A stretch of DNA of 64,000 nt from Klebsormidium nitens (GCA_000708835.1 DF236951.1:2388-66387), one strand, 5' to 3'. Shown: positions 51,101 to 63,406, numbered from the stretch's first letter. Notes: generated by a model from the letters alone, not told the origin. Numbers and translations: made by a program.

Positions 51101-54100
51101 CGCTCACTCTTGTTCCATGTCCATGGCGCGCGCGCGGATGTCGGCCACGACGTTGAGCACGGCTTTCAGGTCGTCCAGGCTGGTGGGCGGCCGCGTCACG
51201 TCCGCCTCCAACTGCGCGATGGCCGCGTGCATGCCCGCGATGCGCTTGCGGTCGCTCTCCGCCATGGCCTGCCCGATCGCCGCCACCCACGCGCGCGCCT
51301 CAGCGCACAGCGCGTCCGCCAGCTGGTGGCTCGCCACGCGCACGAACTCCACGTCCTTCTCCTTGGGCAACTCGGCGATGTCCACCGCGATCTGCGCAGG
51401 AAGGTCGGAGCGGGGTCAGTCAGAGGAGGGGGGGAAGCAAAAAGTATTTCGATGGCCTAACAGCCGAGCCCGCGGTGCACCATCGTCCAAGCAGAGCTGT
51501 TCGAAGTATAACGAAGGCACCTGCCGCCATCCCAGCGCCATTCTGCATGCTATGGCCCTCACCCGGGAGTACTTGGCGAGCTTCTCCTCGAACTCGACGC
51601 ACGTCGGCTGCTTGGCGGCGAACTTGTCGAGCGTGGCGGCCTTGTCCTGCTTCCACAGGTGCTGGTAGCGCCGCCAGCCGTCCACGTGCTTGCTCACGCC
51701 CGCCGTCGCCTTGTGCACCAGCCCCGTCAGCGTCAGCATCGCCTTGATCACCTGCGGGGCAACGCCGCCGGGGAAAGCACGTCAGAGGCCGTCGCTGAGA
51801 CTGACGGAGCAGTTGCAGTAAGAAGACAGCGTCGGGTTGTGTGCATCGTGCTGCCTGAAGAAATGAGTGTTCCAAACCCACTTCTAGACACAGGCTATCA
51901 TAGTACTTGGGATTGCGTCAAAACTGATAGCGGTTTTCCCTGCAAGTCGCACGCTATCTCGCAGGATTCGCCTGCTTTCAAGCCGTATACTTATATTGGA
52001 TATCGACAAACCCTTGCTGCGGTTTCTATCCGATCGAGAGGCTAGTGTTGAGATGTCGGGCGGGAACTCGGCATTCGTGACGGAGGCCATATGCTTCCGG
52101 TACGCCGGCTTATTGACCATGCCGTGCTAAGCGCTTATTGCGAGATAGTGCGCCACAGGCAGCGTCGACCGGGATCAGGTTTGACGCAAACCCCAGTAGT
52201 ACAGACAGTCTAGACCTTTCAATTATGTTTGCGAAGACGTCCTTGAAAGCCTACAGCATGTGCCCCAATCTAAAGGCTTGAATGTTGGCAGGGCGTGTTT
52301 GGAGGGCTGTGCTGACCTGACTGTTGGCGGAAACGTCGTTGTAGAAGGAAAAGATGTACGGCTCCTCGTCGTCTGCGCCCGTCTTCTGCACGCGGCGAAG
52401 TAAGAACGGACTACTCAATTGCGTAGATTGACAGTGTTATCCAGCAACGTATACACCTCTCAGTTTGCCCGCCAAGAGTGCAGCAGTTTTTGAAACTCTG
52501 AACGTGTGAGCCAATCTATTTTGATGGAAGGCAAAGCTTGAGGATCAGCCCGGTAAAATCTAACACCGCAGTACGTAGCGGAGCCTGCATGGAGGGAGGC
52601 TCAAAAGCCCTCACCTGCGGCGGCGTTTCTAAACAGGAGCCGTCCATCCACCGCACAAACGGCTTGGTGCTTTCCACCACGTTGCGCACCTGCACCGCAT
52701 TAGACACTCGTCAGCATTTCGATCTCAGCGCAAGCTATGCACATGCCACCAATTTTGCACTTCAGATTGGCTGTTCGCTCCGAATGCAAGACTTTGATGC
52801 CGGGGCGGGTGGAGCCTGGCACGGCGGCTCACCATCCTGGAGAGGAGCTTAGTGACCTCGCTGACGGCGGGCTGGACCAGGATCTCGGGCGGGCTCAGCG
52901 AGGTGGTCAGCCGGAACAGCATTACGGGCGGGGACGACCGCCCGCCGGACGACTGCACGCCACACGACACGGCACGGCACGTCAGCAACAACCAGAGCAG
53001 CATTAAAGTAGATTCAGGATTTTGACTAGTTTCCAGATGCAGCGTTTGTGTCAATCTCTGACAAAAAGGTCAACCATCTTCTTCAAAAGCAGCCCCTGAT
53101 TGGGAAGACTTGCCGCGGTTGAGCACAAGGTTTCAGTTCTTTAAACCGAGGTCCTGCTTTACTAGACAAGCGCTCGGCTCGCGCTGAAAAGGCGGCGCAC
53201 CTTTCTGGGCTGGCCGGTGAAGAGGTGCTGCAGCTTGGCCATGCCGGCGGCGACGGCCTGGTTGAGCGCGGCGAAGATGCGCCGCTCCCAGAAGGCGTAG
53301 TAGTCCGCCAGCGCAGGGCTGCGCCCGCTGTTGCTGGCCGCCACCAGCTCCTCCACCTTGCCCAACAGCGGCGCGATGCTGCGGTACCTGCACCCACACC
53401 CCCGCAACACGCTCAGCCGCGAGCGGAACCCAGAGTGTGACTGGAGGGGATGCAGTGCGAACTTCGCACGCTCTGAACAATCAACTTCGCCACTTTGGTC
53501 CCTCACTGCACTTGGGTCTTCTACCGCAAGCTCTCCTTACTTGAACACAAGAGAGATTGAATCAGCCACTCTCTGTAAGACGGACTTCTAAAACTCCTCG
53601 GAAGATCCCTTCCAGCAGTCAAATCGCAAATCGCTAATCCTTGCGCGGCGCCCGCTCACTTTTTGAGCATGCCCTCGACAGCCTCGGTGCGCTGCCGCTC
53701 GACGTGCTCGAAGAGCTCCTGCAGGTCCGCCACGTCGCCCTCGCCGGGGGGCGGCGCCTGCACCAGCTTCGACCGGGCCAGCGAGCTGATGGCCTTCTCG
53801 ATGATGGCGCTGTTCTTCTGGATCTGCACAAACGGAAGAGATCCGACTCAGCCTGGAGTGCGGAGCATCCCGTTCATTTGCAGATCGGAAGCACAGAGCC
53901 GCTCCGTGGCAGCTAAGTCACGGCCGTTTTTGATACAGAAGCTTTTCAAGAAATGAAACGTTTCTTGTCCGAGGACCTTGTCCTTCAACTGAAGCCTGAA
54001 ACTTTGATTTTGAAACTCGACCCCATCATAGAAGGGCTTGCATCCTACGGTTCCCGCGCGGGTTGTGCGCGCTGACCTGGTTGACGAGCGCCTGGAACTC

Positions 54101-57100
54101 GTTGATGGCCTTGTTGGCGGCGGCGACGAAGTCCGGGATGCCGAGCGCGTTCCAGTTGAGCGGCGAGAAGCCGGGGTCCAGGCACCGCTCCAGCTGCTCC
54201 AGCTTGCCCGCCAGCAGCCGCCCCTCCGTCGGCGTCAGCACGCCCACCACCGCCCAGTAGTGGCCCAGCATGCCGCCCAGCGCCGCCACGTACCCCACGT
54301 ACTTCTCCTCCTGCGCACGCGCCGCGCATACCCGCCGTCAGCGGGCACGCAGCAGAAAAACCTCGAGGCTACTTTTGACTCAAGCGCAGGCGCTAGGTCA
54401 GGAGTTCTGTCCTGAATGATGATAAAGAGGCCAGAGATATACTTACGCAGCAATTGCATCAATGTCGTGCACCTCTTTCCCAGTAACGTTAAAACTGGAA
54501 GCTACTTTATGCTCAGAGTAACAAGGACAACCGAGCTACAGACTTAAGTCTACCGACATCCTGGTCTATACACAATTACCACATTGAAGGACTACATTCC
54601 GAGTGTTCGAGAGGTACGGCAACTCAGGTGGGCCTTACCTGGAGCGTGATGTTGAGCGCCATTTCCGGGATCTTGAAGCCCATGCGGTCCAGGTAGCGCG
54701 CCTCGCGCATGATGCGCGTGAGGTCCGGGTGGAAGTTGACCACCACGTGGCCGTCGCCCTCGCGGCGCAGGATGGGCTGCTTCAGGTGCGCGAGCGCGAG
54801 CGCGTCCACGGAGGCGGCCCAGCCGGCGAACCACGTTTTCTCGAAGGCCAGCATCTGCTTGGCGAGGCCGACGTAGTTCTTGTGCACCTCGTGCCCCGCC
54901 TCCTCGCTCAGCAGCTGCCCGTCGTCCAGCTTCTGCATCGTCTTGCGCACGCGCCCAAACAGGCTGCGCGCCCACGAGATCGCGCCCGCCACCGGCGGCT
55001 GGTTGCGCGTCGCGGGCGGGGACGCCGCGCGCAGCTCGAACAGCTCGCGCGTGGCGTCGATCTCGCGCGAGAACTGCGCGAGGATGTCGTTGAACTTGTC
55101 CATCATCTGGCGGTTGATGGCGCCCTCGCTCTTGATGCTCTTGAAGTTCTGCAGCAGCTCGAAGGCGCCTTCCGCGCTGCGCAGCTTCTTGAACGACGTG
55201 TCGATGAACGACCGCGTCGCGCGCTCGATGGCCTCCTTGTCCAACGTGAACTTGGCGATCACCGCGGCCCAGTGGCTGGCGAACTTCTTGTCGAACGCGT
55301 GGAACGGCAGCGTCTGAATGGGCTCCACCATGGCGTCCACGCGCTGGATGACGTCATCGATGCCCTGGGGATCCCCCGTGACGGCCTTGAGCTCCGGCCC
55401 CAGGAAGCGGCGGAAGTCGTCCACGACGCCCACCACGCGCCGCACGTCCGCCAGCACGCTCGCCATGTACGCGCTCCTCTCGAACAGCCGCTTCCGGTCG
55501 AACTCCCACCGCGCGTCGCGCCCCGACGCCTCGATGCGCTCGCGCACCTGCGGGAAGCCAGGGGGGACGCCCGTATCAGAGCAGCTGGCGGACACGTCAG
55601 CAAGAGGCATTGACCGAAATGGCGCCACAGTGAGAAGATCCGACTGCTTGTAGTAAAGTGGCTGAAATGCCAGACTAGTGTCTGCCATTACACGAGCAAC
55701 CGCTTGATGCGCATTGTGGGTGAGGTAGCCCGCACCTGCAGGTAGACCTCGCTCCAGGTGTCGAGCACGGCCTTGCCCGTGTCGATGAGGTGCTGCGTCT
55801 CGGTGGGAGGCAGCTGGAAGAGCGTCTTCAGGTCCACCTGCTCCGCCACCTTGTCGCCAATCTGCTCACGCACAGGATTCCCCACGTCAGCACGGCAAGA
55901 CGCATCTCTGGGAAGCGGTATTTGAAACGCTCTTTGGAGTTGCACAGCCACTGCTTTTGGAAACACGGTGTCCTCCAGGATGCATCAGCTCTTGACGAGA
56001 TTGAGCAGTTGGCACTTTGCGGAGCACACCCAGGACGCGAGCGTTTGCCGTTAAAATAAGGTGACATGTGTTGAGGCCCTGAGTTCTTTTGGCTCTCTTC
56101 CCATGGCACAAAGAGCTGCCGGCGGCCGCGGCCGGGGGCGCACCTCGTTGGCGATGCGCTCGAAGAGGTTGCCCATGCGCACGTCGTCGCTGTAGTGGCG
56201 GCTGATGATCCACACCATGCGCAGCGCGTTCATCAGCGGCGGCAGCGTGTCCAAAATGCTCGACAGCGACCCGTGGGCCAGGTTCTGCGGCCCAGCGCAG
56301 GCATACGTCAGCAACGCCCCGTCCCCTCAATCCCAAAGCGAAGTCAAAAGCCGGACCTGCTCTCTGCTTCAGGCGCAGGGCAACACATGTGGGAGAAATA
56401 GCGTCACGGCCAGAACGTTTAGCAGATCTGTGGACCTGAAAAGCTCCATAGGCGAGTAGATTCTTGTTGGCCTAAAGCCGAGAAACGGCCACGGGCAGAA
56501 GCCGGAAGATAAGAGACGCGAGGCCGGGCGTATTGCAGAAGCGTACCTTGAAGTGCCGTTCCAGGGTGCTCAAGAACTTGACGTTGTCTTGCGCTTCTAT
56601 GTACAGTTGGGTCAGCTCATTGGACTGCACACACGCGAGACCACCGCCGCCCGTCAGAAAAAGAATTTTGTCCAGCGATCCGCCCATTTGTGATTAAGCT
56701 GAATCTGGAATAGCTATTAGAAGTTGGTTTTGCAAGCAGTGGGTTCGATTCATCCAACCTTAGATGTCACTCCTCGATGCCCGGATCCCTCGTGTTCTTC
56801 CTAACCGGGCCCAAAAGCAAGCCGGCTGTTGTGGCACTCAGGCCCTCCAGAAGCTACCGGTGTGGACAGGTGTGCCTTCCCCTTCGCAAATGGCTGCTTC
56901 CAACCGGCGCTTAGCCTCATTCTTCAGCCGTCCCAGCCACAACAATTGTGCGCCTGGCATGAGCGCCGCTGCGCTTCCGCCACTGACCTGCGCCTTGAAG
57001 CGCATGAGCAGGTTGGCGTCCCCGCTGCCGGCCTCCAGCGTGGCCACCACCTTCTTGGCCTGCGGCGTGTTCAGCTGCTCGTACAGGCTGCCCAGCGACG

Positions 57101-59165
57101 CGTTGCGCTCGCGCCAAAACTCAATCTCCGCCAGGGGCCCCTTCCCCTGGGGCACCTTGCCCGCCTCCTTCTGCAGCGCCGCCCCCAGCAGCACTGTCCA
57201 CTCCGCCGTCGCCTCCTCCAGCTGCGGGGCACAAAGAGACGGGCGTGATGATCACCGAGATCAGCATGGACGGCTCCATGTTGAGTCCAATGAGGGCTGC
57301 GAAAATAGTCCCATTATTGCGTCTTCCCGTTGCAGCTTTTCAACCGATGCTTTCAGAAAGGCCAAACAAGTTCTCCCGGCCTGCTAGTTGCGTGCGCTTC
57401 TGTTGTCACCCAATTTGCGTGCGCTTCTGTTGTCACTAGAGCCGATTAGAACCAGTCCTCTCTCGTCTGATGTGAACGACAACCCATTTAGACCAGCCCG
57501 GAGGGGCCGATTGATTGCAGTGGAGGAGCGCACCTTGAGGAGGAGGTCCGAGTCGGCGGCTGCTTCAGCGACATTGTCAATGGTGACGCGCGTCATAACC
57601 AGCTGGACGTCCCCTGTCAACTGCTGGCTCACGTGGGCCACCTGGGGGCCCACAACAGAACACGCCCAGTCAGAGGGCTGGTGCACCATTGCACTTCGAA
57701 AGAAATCAATAGCAAACGCTGCGGTGCCAAGAAGCCCACCGCCAGCCAGTAAAACAACATTGGGCAGACAGAACAACGAAAGGATACATGACCTCAAATG
57801 TGCATGAGATATGACCACTTTCAAACTAATGGCATTGATGTCCGATGTCATGCGGTGTCAAGAGCACCCGAATGCTAGGTCACAAAGCTGCTTCAAAATG
57901 GTTTGTACCTGCGCTGCGAACTTGTGCATGCTGCTCAGGAGTTCATTCCTGGATGTGTCACCCTGCTTGCCGGCAGCCCCAGCCTCACCACCCTGCTTCT
58001 GCCGGGCCCCCGCAGAGGACAGCATGGGCAGGTAGATCTGAGATAGCAGCTGCACATGCACACGCAGACACCCACAGAGGATCGATGATGCTCTTACAGG
58101 CGGCCAAACTTGGGAGAACGGGGCCGATGGGGATCAGGCATCAGGCCAACCTCAGTGCCAACAGCCCAGGTGTACAAGCAATGGGTCGAAGAGAGCCACT
58201 GGTTGTGGCTTTCTTACCCCTTAATGGGGATGGCTTGATACAGAAGTGTTGATAGCTTTCACAAGCATTCCAAGGATGGTGCATTGGCGATAGCATTTGA
58301 AAAGACCGGCAGAGGGGCACTATCAAAGAACCCTCCAGAAGACACCAGCCACTTCTTAGGCCAGCGCGTCACGCCTTACCACTTCCAGCGCACGCAGCGA
58401 CGGCCCCTCGGCCAGCACCCCACACTCAATCCCGTCCTTTGAACGAAGCTTCCCCGCCTCTTTCTTGGTAAAGTACACCGCCCGCCCTGCAGTGCCCTCT
58501 GGTAGGGTGCCCGTGCATGCCCGCAGCTCCACCACTGTTTCCACCTCCACTGCCTCCTGCGGTGGTGGGCCGGCCTCCTCCGCTTCCGCCACTTTCCCAT
58601 CAGACTCCGTTGCCTCAGCGAGGGGCTCCGGGTGTACTAGCGCCGACTCTCTGCGTGAGCTGGCCGCCAGCGTGGACGCCCGCCTCGAGGGCCCCGCCAA
58701 TGCAGCCACAGAGAGCCGGCCGCTGCTCGACTCCCGTGGGACAATGCCGCTTATCCGCGCTGCGAGCGCCGAGCCATCGCTGGTGCCCGCATTGCTTCCG
58801 CTCGCCCCGTCTGCAGGCTGGCTCGCCTCCCCAGCTGTTTCTCTGCTTCCCTCCTCTTCTGTGGACTTTGTGGGTGACTCCCCGTCTTCCTCTGTGACAT
58901 CCTCCCCCTTTGGAGCAACGCCAGACGCTTCTTTCTTCCTGATGACTTCGGTCCTGACCTCGTACACCAGCAGTGGGGTGTCAGCAGCTCGTTCATCCTC
59001 CAGAAAGGCTGTGATGGCAGCCTGACCATCGGCGGAGCTAGCTAGCTGGGCGAACAGGGCCTCGTCCAGCCCTAGCCCGACACATGTTTTGGACTTGAGC
59101 AATTCGGTCAACGCATCCCGCCCACTCACGGATGGGCCACCGGCAGGGACACCCAAGCTGCCCAT
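33194..59165 (-). CDS. DHC10: Axonemal dynein heavy chain, I1 (f) inner-arm 1-beta / DNAH10 class
   Basis: ATP-driven flagellar motor. 41 exons keep phase, giving 4632 residues: 59165-58380, 58049-57909, 57641-57534, 57221-56988, 56624-56547, 56284-56144, 55861-55736, 55547-54639, 54310-54077, 53823-53660, 53387-53201, 52952-52833, 52689-52615, 52385-52317, 51751-51563, 51391-51108, 50916-50821, 50575-50377, 50095-49763, 49501-49367, 49032-48503, 48183-47506, 46976-45856, 45527-45301, 44982-44864, 44519-44315, 43978-43736, 43396-43310, 43053-42874, 42616-42474, 42186-41982, 41742-41392, 40967-40488, 40186-39975, 39636-38421, 38117-37686, 37129-35834, 35598-34756, 34407-34301, 34089-33699, 33418-33194. 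Order: tail with acidic insert near 90-150, linker, AAA1-AAA4, stalk, AAA5-AAA6, C-terminal domain ending in [10 protein letters not shown]. Class rests on [27 protein letters not shown] and [15 protein letters not shown]. One donor is GC (39974). 1-alpha (DNAH2) is less likely. Confidence 0.95.
38421..39636 (-). other. Dynein exon 35: stalk and microtubule-binding domain
   Basis: Residues about 3130-3535. Two long heptad helices (ALADAK-type Ala/Lys/Glu-rich stretches before and after) flank [19 protein letters not shown] and the compact tip with [15 protein letters not shown]. This is the antiparallel coiled-coil stalk with its microtubule-binding head. The strut and AAA5 begin in the following exons. 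Confidence 0.88.
40488..40967 (-). other. Dynein exon 33: AAA4 P-loop
   Basis: The AAA4 Walker A is GVGGSGKQ (residues about 2964-2971, bases 40775-40752), with [19 protein letters not shown] downstream as Walker B. It is intact. Confidence 0.9.
42874..43053 (-). other. Dynein exon 29: AAA3 P-loop
   Basis: The AAA3 Walker A reads GDSGTAKS (residues about 2615-2622), where this family usually has GESGTSKT. The lysine is kept but the last position is Ser instead of Thr, a conservative change. AAA3 binding gates the motor cycle. The next exon supplies Walker B in [10 protein letters not shown]. Confidence 0.85.
45856..46976 (-). other. Dynein exon 23: AAA1 and AAA2 nucleotide sites
   Basis: One exon of 1121 nt encodes the main catalytic site. 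AAA1 Walker A is GPAGTGKT (residues about 1985-1992, bases 46840-46817), followed by CFDEFNRI (Walker B) and [17 protein letters not shown] (sensor I). AAA2 Walker A is GQTGGGKS (about 2269-2276, bases 45988-45965). All key lysines are kept, so the motor should hydrolyse ATP. Confidence 0.93.
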
Positions 59166-61007
59166 GGTACGCTCAATGTGGTCAACTTTCAGCTGCCGGC
59201 TTCATTTGATGGAGCGGATGGTTACAATATACGAGCTCCTGCAGACAGCTTGAAGGAAGGCGCGCGAGGGACTTTCTTCAATGGCCTACAGGGCCCCGGC
59301 AATGACACTCTACAGCTTTGAGCAGAAGGAGTTGCAAAAGGACCAACACATTTATCGAGAGAGATCAGTGCTGGTACTCTAATCATCCGGCCCTCGTGCA
59401 GTGTTGTAAAATTTGCACTGCCCCAAGCGCGCCACAGCAGTCCATAAAGAATCCAACTCTGCTACGGTAGAAGCAGCTTCCTTCCCAATGCAGCATGATC
59501 TTGATGGACTTGAGTATCTCGTGTACAGTGTACATACTGTAACGTTGTCTAGGTTACAAGTACCTACGGTAATACCGTACACTTACGGCACTAGATATAG
59601 CCTCTAGGTACTGTACTGCGGCAGGCCAGCTGCATTTATTCTAGCGCTGGCCCGAACCATGAAACCAGAATATCTTTACGTAACAGGCAATGCAAATCCC
59701 ACCCGAAATATCAAGTTATAACGCTCGCGTAGAATCTTTTATGGCAAATCGACGACTCTCTTATGCTGTGGCTCTCAAATAAGGGCTACGATCCCGTCCG
59801 AATAACTCGACCCAAAGATTGTACGGTAGATGTGCGTATACCGGTAACAACGTAGAGTTCACTGCCACTGCATTCAGTGGTACCGAAATTGGCCCCGTCT
59901 GCTATATCCTACAGAATTTTGCATGGGGCATCCGATTCGATTTTTGGTTTAGCTTAGCTAAATTTTGCTCGCTATTAAAGTTGTAGCAAATGTTTAGCTA
60001 ATAGTATACCTAAACCCGAGCCCATGCAGGGTCAACTTCAACGTGATAGGTACTGTATCTGGGTCATATCAGGGCCCGTGAAGGTTTGACATCCTCCTCG
60101 CTGGGATCTAGGCCAAACCCAAGCATGCATGGAGGTCTTGCATGCTTGCAACACTAAGTTGAATGAGGAGAAGAAGCTCGGCTATAGCAATACTGTCGGC
60201 CATTGTTGCAAATGAATTAAAACCCAAAAGCGACAAACAACAAAATTTTTGGGAGCATCGGTCCAGAGTGTTGTGCATCGACGGCTCCAATAAACGGAGC
60301 TTCTGAAAGAGACATATACGAGAGTACTAATATGGCCAAGATGTCTTCGTTGTCACCGACGAACCATCTTATGATGGAAAAACCTTCTCGACATGGTCTC
60401 CTTTGAGTTACATAAGACGCCTCATGATCCGGAAAAAGGATGGGGTGGACATCCCGAACTGCGCAAGCCCACCTCTGACCTATGTGACAAATACATCCAC
60501 AATGCTCGCGGTATATCAAGAGGGTTTCCAAGCCTTTACCAACTCGCACGGACGAAGTAAACTAAACTGATATATAAAAAGCAATGGCCGAGGTGATGAG
60601 AAAAAGGCGATCTTTGATGAAGCTCAGCGGAAGTCCATACTTGCCTTGTCATCGAACCATTTTCCACAAAGAAGTCTCGTGTAGTCATAACGGGATGCAT
60701 CGGAGTAAATACACTAGAAGAGAGGGGCTTGGACCTCGAGACTCATCTCTATCGAGTAACAGCATCAATGATTAGGACCAAAACAAGCACCACATTAGAG
60801 GCACCCAGCAATACTGCAGTCTCACTGATCTTCCCTGCCACTAGCTTTTAGATGTTCGACCAGATGTACAAAAGTCCCCAAGCCTTGCATTTGTGACCTA
60901 TTTCCAATCATTATTCTCTCGAACTACAAAACCTCACCTCAAACCTGCTTACAGCTGAGAGCCAACCACCTAACAGTCTGACAAGAACCCAGTCTGCCCA
61001 CCTACAT
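59166..61007. other. Intergenic region: dynein 5' flank and TOM20 3' flank
   Basis: The dynein promoter should lie in the low 59 kb range. At 59520-59620 and 59820-59850 GTAC-centred words recur (CAAGTACCTACGGTA, TACCGTAC, CTAGGTACTGTACTG, ACCGGTAAC). Beyond 59900 the DNA is AT-rich and I see no gene; the short minus frames at 60108-60549 match nothing known. Confidence 0.5.
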
Positions 61008-62972
61008 TCACCTCAGTGCGGGCGTTGACGATGGCGTCGGTGCTGCCTTCGATGCTGCGACTCCAAGCCAGGCCACGGCGATTCCAATCATCACTACCCA
61101 TCCGATGACATCATACTTGAAGTCACTATCGGTCTGCTTCTTTTTCTGCCTTGCAGAAGCCTGTATGAAGACCAAACTGGCACCTTTGTCTGCCGATTCG
61201 AACAAGATTTCAGTGGCTTCGAGTTCATTGCCAAGTTGCTAGATGCTATAATCACATCGTCAGCCCAACTTGACCAACAAAGAGCACCCAGATTAATCAA
61301 GGAAGTTCGCGCTTTGCGCATGCTCCAACATGGGTCTGAACTTCGACGAAAACTGAGGAGCAACACTGCCGTTTTTCGGACCGATATACTCCACCCCACC
61401 AAGCGTCTGTCAGTCTAGTCCTCTCACCGTTGGCCCCGCTCCCGTCCCGCTGCTGACGGGGGTAATCTCGGCTTCTCGCGCCCGGAGCTCCTCATGCAGC
61501 TCTTGAAAGAGGCCCGGGGCCTGGGAAAACAAGGGTGTCGACAATGAAACGAAGTAAAATAGTCGAAAAGCAATCTACCGGGCTCATACGGGGACACCAC
61601 CTTCATTGCCAGCATGACAGGGAAGGTGTTGCAGAAACAGGCAACGTGAAGGAGACCTAGCAATCCCTGACGAAATTTTCGCTGGGCCTACCTTTGTGGA
61701 CATCTCGAGGCCATGCTTGTACATGGGGTTGTGGGGCTCCTGCAAACACAGGGACGAGCTCAGGGCTGACAAAGGAACTGCCCAACGACCAGCATTGATC
61801 ACCACAGACCAGAACATCCTGTTGCACAGCCACGTACACGACAGGCCCCTGCTTTGGCGGAAGGCGGCCACAAACAATAGATTTGAAGGCTTCATCATCA
61901 TGCTTGGCGGCGGAAACTGCTCTGGCCCTTCATACCTTGGCCCTTAAACTGTGATTTGACAAGACTGGTTATATTGTCTACAACAATGACCACCTTCAAA
62001 CGCCCACACGCTACAGGCAAACAACACTGCCATTTTACCGCCACCTCTGGCAACACAATCGCCAACCTCAGCGTCACTGCCAATGTAGCAAAGGATGCGC
62101 CTGGAAGCCTGCGAGAACTGCCGTACCTCATCCAGAGCTCGTTGGAAGAGCGCATTCGCCTTGTCAAAGAACTTGTTCGCTTCCGAAGCCTCCCGCACCA
62201 TGAAGCCCTGCTGGGTATGTACGTTGCCCAGACACCAGAGGGCATCATGCTTCTTAGGGTTCACTTTGAGCGCCATCTGAAGCTTGGCTGCGGCCTCTGC
62301 AGAGATTCACAGCAAGACTGATCACATATGGGGCAACCACTCTATCACAACTGACGCGATGATTTCAACAGCTGAGAAGATTGCCAAATCCGCAGAAGAA
62401 CCATCAGACCAATCCATCGTCACTGCCGCCAATCCAACCTGCCCACTGCGATCTTAATGCTATGATCAAAGTTCCCATGCGGCTCCAGCATTCAGAGCGT
62501 AAGCGCTCTTTCACTGAGCTCTATCATGAGCACCGTTGCGCGTTCAACAGCTTCTGACAACTTACCGTCCATCAAATTTGAGGAGTCCACTCCAGGAACC
62601 TGAGCGAGCTCCATGAGTGCACCACCCCATCGCGTGAGGTTCTGCATGCAGGAACACACCATGATAAGAATCACAAATGCACCTGCACAAAACCCCTTTA
62701 TCGAGACCATAATCCGCACATTCAGAAAGGGCCAATGTTGAAACCCCCTGTCCACCCAAGCCACCCAAGCAATGCCGACAAAGTCTGTAAGGCACAGGCA
62801 AATAATCCTTCCAATGTAAAATCCAAAGAGGACGCAATGCCGAGACAGTCTCGATAGCATCGTCCCTTACATCTGCATCCTCTGGGTTGTGCTTGTGGAC
62901 CTCTTCCGCATCCTCCCTGGTTTGTTGGAAAAACTGCAGCCTATCGAGGTCCTCTCGCGATAAACCCTCCAT
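61008..62972 (-). CDS. TOM20: Plant-type TOM20 mitochondrial import receptor
   Basis: Receptor of the outer-membrane TOM complex that binds presequences. Six exons keep phase and give 213 residues: 62972-62871, 62641-62566, 62296-62127, 61739-61692, 61520-61428, 61160-61008. The plant order is seen: an N-terminal soluble TPR-like domain with DRLQFFQQTREDAEE, NLTRWGGALMELAQ, LKVNPKKHDALWCLGN and KFFDKANALFQRALDE, then a basic linker and a C-terminal membrane anchor (YDVIGWVVMIGIAVAWLGV). Animal and fungal TOM20 have the anchor at the N-terminus, so this is the independently evolved plant protein. The last acceptor could instead be a few codons downstream (after GCAAGGCAG). Start is the ATG just before the conserved block. 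Divergent from CIA1. Confidence 0.93.
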
Positions 62973-63052
62973 CCTTGTGGTAGGCAGTCTCCTTTCCAGT
63001 AAGTTAGAGGCACGAACCTCTTCTCCCCGTCCTTGACGAATGCCAAAAAAAC

Positions 63053-63406
63053 TCACAAAGCCAAGGCCAAGGGCTCGATTCTATCCCTACCTGATACCAG
63101 GTATTTCGAGCTGGCGCTGAAAGCCCGCTCTTGCGCTTCGTGCTGACAACGAACTCGAAAATCTGTGTCTTCAACTTCAAGTTCAAGTTCAGGTTCAAGT
63201 TCTAGATTCAGAACTTCAAATGTTCTGAGCTTCCGCCACTCTTCAAAGTTCACGGCCAGTGCAGTGGTGGCGGCGACCTTTCCCTCTGTCTCTGACACAA
63301 TCTCTACTACACGACAAGGGAAGTTGACTGTTGAGGACCCGGACTTTGGAAAGAGAAAGCTTTCTACAAAATCAGCAGTTACCTTACGGTACTTGAAGTC
63401 ATCCAC
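63053..63406 (-). CDS. Hypothetical 117-residue open frame upstream of TOM20
   Basis: The frame runs ATG to stop and ends 80 bp before the TOM20 start on the same strand. It begins MDDFKYRKVTADFVESFLF and has a Glu/Leu repeat (LELEPELELEVED) from a TTCAAG-type hexamer repeat at about 63170-63205. I recognise no domain. It could be a small gene, an upstream frame in the TOM20 leader, or chance. Its codon and residue use looks plausible up to the repeat. Confidence 0.3.
   Translation of the reverse strand: MDDFKYRKVTADFVESFLFPKSGSSTVNFPCRVVEIVSETEGKVAATTALAVNFEEWRKLRTFEVLNLELEPELELEVEDTDFRVRCQHEAQERAFSASSKYLVSGRDRIEPLALAL
63170..63205. repeat. Short hexamer-like microsatellite
   Basis: About five imperfect copies of TTCAAG / TTCAGG occur in tandem. 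On the minus strand it reads as the Leu-Glu run of the 117-codon frame. Confidence 0.8.

Noticed and set aside
33194-59165. Two or more separate dynein genes
   Set aside because: There is one start, one stop and one set of AAA1 to AAA6 modules in order, with unbroken phase over 41 exons.
62492-62560. Possible extra TOM20 exon reading EAVERATVLMIEL
   Set aside because: It runs into a stop without a good donor. Joining 62566 to 62296 keeps phase and gives the conserved sequence before LKVNPKKHDALW.
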